Shown piece by piece: positions 8,802 to 17,514 of a DNA stretch of 64,000 nt. A program made the position numbers and the translations under genes. This DNA comes from an uncultured Bacillota bacterium (GTDB lineage Bacteria > Bacillota > Clostridia > Peptostreptococcales > Anaerovoracaceae), in contig CAKMKG010000034.1 of assembly GCA_927441425.1 (NCBI GenBank), positions 1-64,000 of the forward strand, written 5' to 3'. Positions within the stretch are counted from its first letter, which is position 1. Each line of letters begins with the position of its first letter. The notes beneath the pieces are model-generated. The model was not told the DNA's origin. It did not search any database and was given only the letters and a program-made list of their open reading frames with translations.

Positions 8802-9557
8802 ATGATACAATCACTTGACCGAGGGTTGGAAATATTATTTATCCTTGCAGAACATAAAAGCAGGGGTGTGACGGAACTTGCTGAGGATTTAAAGGTTAAT
8901 AAAAGTACTGTTTTTCGGTTGCTGGATACGATGAAAGAACGTGATTTGGTTCAGCAGGATGAAGTCACTGCCAAGTATAGATTGGGAATCGGGCTTTTAC
9001 ATATCAGCGAAGGTCTCGTGAAAAATCTTGATGCAATCAATATCTCCAAACCGACCTTAAAACAGCTTATGGACAGCACGAAAGAAAGTGCCCACCTATG
9101 TACTTTTACAAATGATAAAGTCTACGTGGTGGATCAGGTGAAAAGTAATTATCCCATGAAAGTTTCTGCAGCGATCGGTCATGAAGAGCCAATCCACTGC
9201 TCTTCCGTAGGGAAATGCATCCTGGCTTATCTGCCGGAAGAAAAAAGGAACAAAATTTTAGATGGGGTTCGATTTGTCGCTTATACCGAGAAAACGAAAA
9301 CTTCCAAAGAGGCGCTGGTCGAAGAATTGAAACAAATACGGAAAAATGGTTACGCTTTGGATGATGAAGAATTGAGTGTAGGTGTATGCTGTATTGCAGC
9401 TCCCATCTATAACCATAAAGGAGAAGTAAAGAATTGTATTGGGATTTCAGGACCATCCGCGCGGATACACATGGAAAATATAGATTCCTATATCAATAAA
9501 CTAAAAATTGCGGCGAACAACATCTCCCATAACATGGGATATCGATATACAAAATGA
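8802..9557 (+). CDS. IclR-family transcriptional regulator
   Basis: The N-terminal winged helix-turn-helix (GVTELAEDLKVNKSTVFRLLDTM, residues about 24-46) is followed by an IclR effector-binding domain containing HCSSVGKCILAYLPEE and SVGVCCIAAPI. The 251-residue length is typical. It sits inside the operon it presumably controls, responding to a small-molecule sugar or acid. The palindromes at 3315 and 12518 are the candidate operators seen here. Confidence 0.9.
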   Translation: MIQSLDRGLEILFILAEHKSRGVTELAEDLKVNKSTVFRLLDTMKERDLVQQDEVTAKYRLGIGLLHISEGLVKNLDAINISKPTLKQLMDSTKESAHLCTFTNDKVYVVDQVKSNYPMKVSAAIGHEEPIHCSSVGKCILAYLPEEKRNKILDGVRFVAYTEKTKTSKEALVEELKQIRKNGYALDDEELSVGVCCIAAPIYNHKGEVKNCIGISGPSARIHMENIDSYINKLKIAANNISHNMGYRYTK

Positions 9558-9594
9558 TTCCTATTTTAAGTTTAATGAAAAGGAGATTGGATCA

Positions 9595-10725
9595 ATGAGA
9601 AAAGCGTTTATCTGCCCTTCAAAATATGTGCAGGGCGAAAATGAATTGTTGAACCTTGGCTATTTTGTCAGCACATTTGGGAAATCGGCCCTTCTGATCG
9701 CTCATGCGGACGATGTTGCTCGAGTGAAGGTAGAGCTGGATGCCACTTCGAAAAAATTTGGTATTTCATTTATTGAAAGTAATTTTGTCGGTGAATGTTC
9801 TCGTCAGGAAGTAGCTAGACTGCAGGAAGTTGCTTCAAAAAATAACTGCGACTGCACGATCGGACTAGGAGGAGGGAAGGCAATCGATACTGCGAAATGC
9901 GTTGCGCAGGGTGATGCACTGATTATCGTACCAACCATAGCCGCAACGGATGCTCCCACCAGTCATTCGGCCGTTCTCTATACAACGGATGGTGCCTTTG
10001 ATGATTATGCTTATTTCAAACAGAATCCAAGTGTTGTCCTCATTGACACGACCGTCATTGCAAAAGCACCAACCCGTTTCTTGATTTCCGGCATGGGCGA
10101 TGCACTTTCTACCTATTTCGAGGCCAGAGCCACCAGTAAAGCCTTTTCCAACGTGAACGCCGGATTACCCTGCGGTAATCGTGAGGGTTTCACTGAACCG
10201 GCAAAGTCAACGAAAACAGCCTTGGCCCTTGCGACGCTCTGTTATAGAACCTTGATGGAGGATGGAGTAAAGGCAAAACAATCCTGTGAATGCAATGCAG
10301 TGACTCCTGCTTTGGAAAATATCATTGAAGCGAACATTCTCCTTTCTGGTTTGGGCTTTGAAAGCGGCGGACTTGCTGCAGCACATGCAATTCACGATGG
10401 TTTGACCATTCTGGAAGGGACACATAAATATTTTCATGGCGAAAAGGTGGCATTCGGAACCTTGGCACAATTGATTTTAGAAAATGCACCGACGGAAGAA
10501 ATTGAAGAAGTATTGAATTTCTGTATTGAGGTAGGCCTGCCAGTATGTCTTGCAGACATAGGGGTTGATGAAATCTCAGAGGAGGAACTCATGCAGGTTG
10601 CCAATAAAGCCTGTATACCCGAGGAATCAATTCACTCCATGCCATTTCCCGTAACGGCGGAATCCGTAGCAGCCGCTATCATTGCAGCAGATAAAATTGG
10701 AAGTTTGTGGCGGAGGGAAAAATGA
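9595..10725 (+). CDS. Iron-containing alcohol/glycerol dehydrogenase family (GldA-like)
   Basis: A 376-residue protein of the glycerol dehydrogenase type. The NAD-binding glycine motif GLGGGKAIDTAK is followed by the metal ligands expected in the family (an Asp in SGMGDALSTYFEAR, and His in AAHAIHDGL and YFHGEKVAFG). ATG 9595 has an AGGAGATT site; the ORF-track start at 9508 lies inside the IclR gene. It would oxidise a polyol to a ketone such as dihydroxyacetone or erythrulose, which the DhaK/DhaL pair downstream could phosphorylate. The end overlaps dhaK by 4 nt (ATGA), so expression is coupled. Confidence 0.85.
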   Translation: MRKAFICPSKYVQGENELLNLGYFVSTFGKSALLIAHADDVARVKVELDATSKKFGISFIESNFVGECSRQEVARLQEVASKNNCDCTIGLGGGKAIDTAKCVAQGDALIIVPTIAATDAPTSHSAVLYTTDGAFDDYAYFKQNPSVVLIDTTVIAKAPTRFLISGMGDALSTYFEARATSKAFSNVNAGLPCGNREGFTEPAKSTKTALALATLCYRTLMEDGVKAKQSCECNAVTPALENIIEANILLSGLGFESGGLAAAHAIHDGLTILEGTHKYFHGEKVAFGTLAQLILENAPTEEIEEVLNFCIEVGLPVCLADIGVDEISEEELMQVANKACIPEESIHSMPFPVTAESVAAAIIAADKIGSLWRREK

Positions 10726-11711
10726 AAAAAATTATAAATCAAGTTGACCAAGCCGTCAGCGAGATGTGTAAAGGAATCGTAGCGGCAAATCCAGATCTAA
10801 TCATGGATGAACGATATAAGATCATAAAACGTAAGATGATCGATTCGAACAAGGTTGCGCTTATTTCAGGAGGAGGCAGTGGACATGAACCGGCACATGC
10901 GGGTTTTGTCGGTGAGGGAATGCTAACTGCAGCGGTCTGCGGAGATGTATTTGCTTCTCCGTCAACGATGCAGGTATTCAATGCGATAAAGCAGACGCGT
11001 ACCTCAAAAGGTACTCTGCTGATTATAAAAAACTATTCTGGTGATTGTATGAATTTTGATGCAGCGGCCGAGATGGCAGAGGAAGACGATATACGTGTTG
11101 AGCGAGTTTATGTCAACGACGATATTGCAGTGGAAGATAGTCTCTATACAGTCGGACGCCGTGGAGTAGCAGGAACACTGTTTGTTCACAAGATCGCAGG
11201 AGCAGCCGCAGCAGCGGGTAAAGATCTCAATGAAGTGAAGCGTATAGCTCTTAAAACCATAGAATCGGTAAAATCAATCGGTGTTGCCTTGACATCCTGT
11301 ACCGTACCTGCAAAAGGGACTCCCACTTTCGATTTGGGAGAAAATGAACTTGAATTTGGTGTCGGCATCCATGGTGAGCCTGGTATCCGGCGTGGAACGA
11401 TGTGTAGCTCAACAGAGCTGGCAAAAGAAATGCTTAGCAAGCTTCTCTCGGAAACGGGACTGGCCGAAGGAGATACTTGTGCGGTGATGGTGAATGGATT
11501 GGGTGCTACTCCGTTGATGGAGTTATATATTCAGTATCATGATGTCGAAGAGATATTGACCAAAGTAAAGATATCCATACATAAAGCTTTTGTTGGCAAT
11601 TACATGACTTCACTTGATATGAGTGGTTTTTCCATCACGATCCTGCGTCTTGACGATGAACTCAAAGCATTACTGGATGCACCGGCTGATACTGAGGCCA
11701 TGAAGGTATAG
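10722..11711 (+). CDS. dhaK: DhaK subunit of a dihydroxyacetone-type kinase
   Basis: A 329-residue DhaK domain. SGGGSGHEPAHAGFVGEGMLTAAVCG is the substrate-binding loop, and the His in FGVGIHGEPG (near residue 217) matches the residue that holds the ketone as a covalent hemiaminal. The start is ATG 10722, overlapping the gldA stop. The partner DhaL follows after 23 nt. No DhaM phosphotransfer subunit is encoded in the window, so either DhaM is elsewhere or the pair uses ATP, as in some erythrulose kinases. The substrate could be dihydroxyacetone or a related keto-sugar. Confidence 0.88.
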   Translation: MKKIINQVDQAVSEMCKGIVAANPDLIMDERYKIIKRKMIDSNKVALISGGGSGHEPAHAGFVGEGMLTAAVCGDVFASPSTMQVFNAIKQTRTSKGTLLIIKNYSGDCMNFDAAAEMAEEDDIRVERVYVNDDIAVEDSLYTVGRRGVAGTLFVHKIAGAAAAAGKDLNEVKRIALKTIESVKSIGVALTSCTVPAKGTPTFDLGENELEFGVGIHGEPGIRRGTMCSSTELAKEMLSKLLSETGLAEGDTCAVMVNGLGATPLMELYIQYHDVEEILTKVKISIHKAFVGNYMTSLDMSGFSITILRLDDELKALLDAPADTEAMKV

Positions 11712-11734
11712 CGAAAAATAAAGAGGTAGTTAAA

Positions 11735-12355
11735 ATGAGCATCAAAACAGAAAATGTAAAAAATGCAATCGATCGGCTTTCCGATATTGTAATACAGAAT
11801 GAAGTCCATTTTTGTCAGCTTGATTCTGCTGCAGGTGACGGTGACTTTGGAATGTCGCTTGCAAAGGGATTTCGGGAGGTGCATAGGCAAATTGAAGAGA
11901 TCGACAGCAGCTCGATTCAAAGTTTCCTGCGAGAATGTTCCCTGATTATCTCGGAATTCTGTGGCGGAGCATCAGGACCGATTTGGGGTTCTGCTTTTGC
12001 AGCAGCGGCAAACTCCACAAAAGGGAAGGATGGTCTGGAGCTGCGGGAAATTGCTTCAATGTTTGAAGATGCAGTCGCTGCTATCCAAAAGCGTGGTGGC
12101 GCAAAGCTGGGCGATAAAACCTTGCTTGATGCATTGATTCCTGCAACAATTGCATTAAAGGAAGCTGACCAAGTCGGGAAATCAATGAGAGAGGCCTTTG
12201 AAGAGGCATCGAAAAAAGCAGAAGAGGGGGCGGAAGCGACGAAAAGTATGATCGCCTCAAAGGGCCGCGCCTCATACGTTGGGGATCGTAGCTTGAACAT
12301 TCCTGATGCGGGAGCGGAAGCAATCAGTATTATACTAAAGACAATGTTGTTGTAA
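11735..12355 (+). CDS. dhaL: DhaL subunit of a dihydroxyacetone-type kinase
   Basis: A 206-residue DhaL domain, the nucleotide-binding partner of DhaK. The Mg/ADP-binding Asp cluster is in LDSAAGDGDFGMSLAKGF, the GGASGPIWGSAF loop follows, and GDRSLNIPDAGA near the C-terminus matches the second conserved box. Last enzyme gene before the transporter genes. The intact ADP-binding motifs are compatible with either ATP-dependent or DhaM-dependent action. Confidence 0.88.
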   Translation: MSIKTENVKNAIDRLSDIVIQNEVHFCQLDSAAGDGDFGMSLAKGFREVHRQIEEIDSSSIQSFLRECSLIISEFCGGASGPIWGSAFAAAANSTKGKDGLELREIASMFEDAVAAIQKRGGAKLGDKTLLDALIPATIALKEADQVGKSMREAFEEASKKAEEGAEATKSMIASKGRASYVGDRSLNIPDAGAEAISIILKTMLL

Positions 12356-12517
12356 GACCTAATACCTGAAAGAATACGCGGAAGCCAGCCGAAAACAGCG
12401 TGAAACATGCACACTCCTCCCTGTTTAACACGCTGCCTTTCGGAGGGCCCGCCCATACAGAGTCTGCATGAATCTATACGACATTTCAAGGACAGTACGG
12501 ATCTATTTTTGAACGGC

Positions 12518-12547
12518 ACTTGTCTGATATCAAGACAAGTTTAAAAT
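12518..12547 (+). promoter_or_regulatory. Palindrome overlapping a promoter ahead of the ABC importer
   Basis: ACTTGTCT-GATATCA-AGACAAGT is a 23-nt inverted repeat with 8-bp arms. TTGTCT inside it can serve as a -35 element, with TAAAAT (12542-12547) as -10 at 16 nt spacing. A regulator bound here would block the promoter. A rival reading is a weak terminator after dhaL, but the T-run is poor. Confidence 0.5.
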
Positions 12548-12602
12548 AAACCGTTTAGGCCGAATAAATGGTAAAATTAAAAGATTGAGAAGGAGAAAAT
12601 CA

Positions 12603-13613
12603 ATGAGAAAAAGGAAGATAATGCCACAACTTTTAGCGGTGCTCCTGATCTTATGCATGGTCTTTATGACTGCATGCTCTGGAGGAAGCGAAGAGGTCGC
12701 TACTGAAGATGCGGCTGCAGATGACCAGATTGTAATCGGAGCATGCATGCAGGGAAATCAAAGTGGATTTATTCGTTACATAACCAGCGGAATGTACGAA
12801 TATCAGATGGCTTCGGCGCCTGACGTTGATCTTCAGGTCGCATTCGCGGACGACGATGCGGCAAAACAGCAGGGGCAGATCGAAAATTTTGTTGCGCAGG
12901 GAGTCGATGCGATTATACTGAACCCGGTTGACAAGGTTCAGAGCGCTGCCGCTGTTGATTTTGCAATAGAGGCAGGTATACCAGTCATCACAGTCAACAC
13001 CACATCGGATAGTGAAAATGTTACAGCACATGTCGGTTCCGATGATATTGAGGCAGGTCGTATGCAGATGGAACAGCTGCTTTCGTCAGCTGGGAAAAAT
13101 CCACGAGTAGCGTACGTCAATGCGGTTTTGGGTCATTCGGCTCAGGTTGCCCGTGAGCAAGCGTATCTGGAAGTATTGAAAGAGCATCCTGAAGCAACAC
13201 TCGTAGTGCAGAACACTGCTGATTGGTCAGGCGATAAGGCCTTGCAGCTTGTTGAAAACTGGATTCAGACGTATCCAAACGGTATCGACATCATCGCTTG
13301 TCAAGCTGATTGTCAATTGGTTGGAGTAATCACAGCGGTTGAAGATGCAGGATTACAGGGTAAAATTCTATTGGGCGGTATGGATTGTGATATGCCAGTT
13401 ATGGAAAAGATCAAGGCAGGTGTAGTCAACTGTTCCATTTGGCAGGATGGTCTCGGCCAGGGAGAAAATGCCCTTCGTGTTGCCATAGATGCAGCACAGG
13501 GGAAAGAAGTATCCGATTTCATGATTCCATTTGAAACCTGTACAGCGGATAACGTAGATGCTTACATCGAAAAAGCAAAAGCACGTGATGCAATATCAAG
13601 CAAGTATTTTTAA
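12603..13613 (+). CDS. Sugar ABC transporter substrate-binding lipoprotein (ribose-type)
   Basis: A 336-residue periplasmic-binding-protein-like protein of the ribose/galactose family. A lipoprotein signal peptide (KRKIMPQLLAVLLILCM) ends in the lipobox MTAC, so the mature protein is lipid-anchored outside the membrane. The core has NPVDKVQSAAAVDFAIEAGIPVITVN and LLGGMDCDMPV, typical of the family. ATG 12603 has an AAGGAG site; 12585 in the ORF track does not. It would deliver the substrate to the two-component importer encoded next. Confidence 0.9.
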   Translation: MRKRKIMPQLLAVLLILCMVFMTACSGGSEEVATEDAAADDQIVIGACMQGNQSGFIRYITSGMYEYQMASAPDVDLQVAFADDDAAKQQGQIENFVAQGVDAIILNPVDKVQSAAAVDFAIEAGIPVITVNTTSDSENVTAHVGSDDIEAGRMQMEQLLSSAGKNPRVAYVNAVLGHSAQVAREQAYLEVLKEHPEATLVVQNTADWSGDKALQLVENWIQTYPNGIDIIACQADCQLVGVITAVEDAGLQGKILLGGMDCDMPVMEKIKAGVVNCSIWQDGLGQGENALRVAIDAAQGKEVSDFMIPFETCTADNVDAYIEKAKARDAISSKYF

Positions 13614-13640
13614 ATTAATCAGACTTAAATAAGAATGCAA

Positions 13641-13679
13641 GGTATAATTGCAGGGAAATCAATCCCCTGCAATTATACC
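13641..13679 (+). other. Strong intercistronic hairpin after the binding-protein gene
   Basis: GGTATAATTGCAGGG pairs perfectly with CCCTGCAATTATACC over a 9-nt loop, with no U-run. Such stems often stabilise binding-protein mRNA and lower expression of the genes that follow. Confidence 0.75.
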
Positions 13680-13702
13680 GAATTGCACCGTATGATCTAG
13701 AA

Positions 13703-13729
13703 ATAAAAGTAAGTGAAATATACTTTTAT
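13703..13729 (+). other. Second inverted repeat just before the ABC ATPase gene
   Basis: ATAAAAGTA and TACTTTTAT form 9-bp arms around a 9-nt loop, ending 2 nt before the AAAGGAG ribosome site of the ATPase gene. It may modulate translation or serve as an operator. Confidence 0.45.
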
Positions 13730-13744
13730 GAAAGGAGACTCCTT

Positions 13745-15247
13745 GTGGGCAATAATATTATTCTTGAAATGAAAAACATCGATAAGCGTTTTGGCGGAGT
13801 TCATGCGTTAGATCATGTGAATTTTACTCTGAAACGTGGCGAAGTGCACGCACTTGTTGGTGAAAACGGTGCCGGAAAATCAACGCTGATGAAGCTATTG
13901 ATTGGGTTATATAAACCAGATTCAGGAGAAATCTTTTTCGATGGAGAAAAAATTGATTTTAAATCGGTTAAGGATGCCCAAGATATTGGTATTAGTATGA
14001 TATTTCAAGAGTTCAACCAAGTAAAAGTAATGTCTGTGATGGAAAATATTTTTCTTGGCAGGGAACCGAAAACAAGAAGTGGCGCTGTTGATTTTAAGAA
14101 AATGTATCATGAATCAAAAGCTTTGCTTGGGGAACTGGGACTCGACCTTGATCCGAAGACTCGTATTTTAGATTTGACCGTGGCAAAACATCAATTGGTG
14201 GAAATTGTGAAGGCGATTTCTTTAAATGCTAAGATAATAATCATGGATGAGCCCACATCGGCTCTGAGCCAGAATGAGATAGAGTACCTGCTGACAATGG
14301 TGCGCGCGCTGCGAGAGCAAGGCAAAGCGATCGTCTATATTTCTCATAAAATGGAAGAAATTTTTAATATATGCGATTCAGTTACAGTGCTGAGAGATGG
14401 AAAATTCATTTATACTGGGAAAGTTTCTGAGGTAACAGAAAAGGATTTGATCCGTATGATGGTGGATCGTGAGGTAAGTGAGCTTTTCCCTAAGCAGAAA
14501 AGCCAGATAGGGGAGGTTTTGCTTCAGGTTAAGAATCTATCAGTAGCAGGGAAGTTTGAGAATGTAAGCTTTGACTTGCGAAAAGGTGAAATTCTGGGAG
14601 TTGCAGGCCTGATGGGCGCCGGGCGCACCGAACTGATGGAGACGATAGTTGGTGCACGCCGGCCCGATAAGGGGGAAATCTATTTACACGGTGAAAAAAT
14701 CATCAACCGTATGCCCGGTGATGCGATTCGCAGGGGTATTGCAATGGTTTCAGAGGACAGAAAGAAGAACGGCGTGTTTCTGAAATTAAATGTTAAGGAT
14801 AATATCCTCATGTCTTCGCTGAATAAATGCTTAATAGGACCTTCCATCAGCAGAAAAATGGAAATAGAGTGTTTCGATGAGTATAGAGAGAAGCTGGAAA
14901 TAAAATGCAGCTCTGCAACTCAGATTTGTCAAAATTTATCCGGCGGCAATCAACAAAAGGTAGCCGTATCCCGGGTGCTGAATTCAGATCCCGAGATCAT
15001 TATCCTTGATGAACCAACAAGAGGCATTGATGTGAAAACAAAATCAGAGATTCATCGCCTCATGTCTACGCTTGCAAGCACAGGAAAAGCTGTTCTTATG
15101 GTTTCATCGGAGCTTCCGGAAATATTAGGTATGAGTGATCGTATTTTGGTACTGCATGAAGGAATCATGACCGGAATTTTAAGCCGTGAAGAAGCAACTG
15201 CCGACAAGATTATGGAGCTGGCGGTAGCAACCAATAAGGAGGAGTAA
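13745..15247 (+). CDS. Sugar ABC transporter ATP-binding protein, two ATPase domains (RbsA-type)
   Basis: A 500-residue duplicated ATPase. Domain 1 has Walker A GENGAGKST, a degenerate signature near LTVAKHQ and Walker B IIIMDEP. Domain 2 has the divergent GLMGAGRTE loop usual in this family, the signature LSGGNQQK and Walker B IIILDEP. It works at the inner face of the membrane with the permease encoded next. The start is GTG 13745 with AAAGGAG 7 nt upstream. The permease gene begins 2 nt after the stop. Confidence 0.93.
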   Translation: MGNNIILEMKNIDKRFGGVHALDHVNFTLKRGEVHALVGENGAGKSTLMKLLIGLYKPDSGEIFFDGEKIDFKSVKDAQDIGISMIFQEFNQVKVMSVMENIFLGREPKTRSGAVDFKKMYHESKALLGELGLDLDPKTRILDLTVAKHQLVEIVKAISLNAKIIIMDEPTSALSQNEIEYLLTMVRALREQGKAIVYISHKMEEIFNICDSVTVLRDGKFIYTGKVSEVTEKDLIRMMVDREVSELFPKQKSQIGEVLLQVKNLSVAGKFENVSFDLRKGEILGVAGLMGAGRTELMETIVGARRPDKGEIYLHGEKIINRMPGDAIRRGIAMVSEDRKKNGVFLKLNVKDNILMSSLNKCLIGPSISRKMEIECFDEYREKLEIKCSSATQICQNLSGGNQQKVAVSRVLNSDPEIIILDEPTRGIDVKTKSEIHRLMSTLASTGKAVLMVSSELPEILGMSDRILVLHEGIMTGILSREEATADKIMELAVATNKEE

Positions 15248-15249
15248 AC

Positions 15250-16242
15250 ATGTTTGACTTTAAGCGTTTCAATGTTGCATTGCACTTAAAAAATTTTAAC
15301 AGTATACAATTCATTAACAATAATGGGATGGCCATAGCCTTTATAATAATTGTGATTTTTCTTTCTTTTGCGTCTCCAAATTTTCTTAAGACAGCGAATA
15401 TCATTAATATTCTAAGACAAGTGTCCTGCATCGGCATTGCAACTTTAGGGGTCGGTATCTTGATCATTATGAATCAGATAGACCTAGCCATTGGTTCAAC
15501 CTTTGCTTTGACCGGCATTATTGCAGGGCTGACTGTTTCAACTAGTGCTGGCGGCATGGGGCTACATCCGATTCTTGGCTACGCAGCCGGCATCGCAACT
15601 GCTCTGGCAATCGCTTATCTTAGCGGACTTGTAGTCGCAAAAGCCCGAATCCCAGCTTTTATTGTAACGATGGGAACCATGTCCATCGGGCGAGGCTTGG
15701 CTTTAATCTTTGCACACGGTATGCCAATCGGCAATTTCCCTGAAGGCTTTACATATTTGGGAACGAAGTCCTTAGGACCGGTACCTTGGACGATTGTTAT
15801 TTTTATCTTAATGATTGCCATCGTGTGGTATATTATGGAAAAGCGTCCGCTTGGCAGGTATATCTATGCAATCGGCAGCAATGAAGACGCGGCACGAGCC
15901 GCGGGGATCAATGTTGATCAGGTAAAATTGAAGGCATATCTAATTGAAGGCGCGTTAGTCGGACTGGCCGGTACGGTTCTGGCTGCTCGTATAAAGTCCG
16001 CTGCTCCAACGATGGGAATCGGTTACGAGCTTGATGCCATAGCCGGAGCTATCATTGGCGGTGTCAGCTTCAATGGCGGCATCGGAAAAGTCGGAGGTAT
16101 GGTTCTTGGAGCGCTCTTGATCGGTGTGATCAACAACGGAATGGATTTGCTTGGAGTCGAGGCATTTTATAAACAAGTGGTTAAGGGCAGTATTATTATC
16201 ATAGCAGTACTCATAGACCGTAAACGTTCAGGCCGTGCATAG
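15250..16242 (+). CDS. Sugar ABC transporter permease (RbsC-type)
   Basis: A 330-residue polytopic membrane protein. It has the BPD_transp_2 pattern of hydrophobic segments and the motifs IDLAIGSTFALTGI, ARIPAFIVTMGTMSIGRGLAL, GSNEDAARAAGIN (the ATPase-coupling loop) and GGVSFNGGIGKVGG. It forms the transmembrane channel for the preceding ATPase. Last gene of the catabolic cluster. No clear terminator follows before the ilvC promoter. Confidence 0.92.
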   Translation: MFDFKRFNVALHLKNFNSIQFINNNGMAIAFIIIVIFLSFASPNFLKTANIINILRQVSCIGIATLGVGILIIMNQIDLAIGSTFALTGIIAGLTVSTSAGGMGLHPILGYAAGIATALAIAYLSGLVVAKARIPAFIVTMGTMSIGRGLALIFAHGMPIGNFPEGFTYLGTKSLGPVPWTIVIFILMIAIVWYIMEKRPLGRYIYAIGSNEDAARAAGINVDQVKLKAYLIEGALVGLAGTVLAARIKSAAPTMGIGYELDAIAGAIIGGVSFNGGIGKVGGMVLGALLIGVINNGMDLLGVEAFYKQVVKGSIIIIAVLIDRKRSGRA

Positions 16243-16381
16243 TCTGTCTATCATAAAATTCATCGCAATTTAAGTTTTGTAGAATCCCTACTTCGACGGT
16301 ATTATGAATTCCAATGGATTCTGCCATGCCTAAAAGCGGGGATTTTACTATATATTTAGGAAGATTTTTATTTAGATTGCC

Positions 16382-16410
16382 TTGACTGAAGGAATACCGA
16401 GTAGTACAAT
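16382..16410 (+). promoter_or_regulatory. SigA-type promoter of ilvC-ilvB
   Basis: TTGACT (16382-16387) and TACAAT (16405-16410) are 17 nt apart, about 95 nt before ilvC. The roughly 85-nt leader holds no T-box core that I can recognise. The rest of the 16243-16504 gap holds a weak AGAATCC/GGATTCT stem and nothing else clear. Confidence 0.7.
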
Positions 16411-16498
16411 GTATTAATATATAATTTTTCACACATAGATTTGTGTTAAATGAACAAATAAAATCGCTACAAATTATCTTGAATATACAAAGGAGTGA

Positions 16499-17500
<1,002 letters not shown>

Positions 17501-17514
17501 AAATAGGTGATAAT

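Noticed and set aside
8790-8812. CcpA cre-like sequence around the IclR start codon
   Set aside because: The right half departs from the cre consensus at the key CA, and the site overlaps the start codon.
11917-12519. 200-codon minus-strand ORF over dhaL and its downstream gap
   Set aside because: Most of it is antisense to dhaL; no motif or good start.
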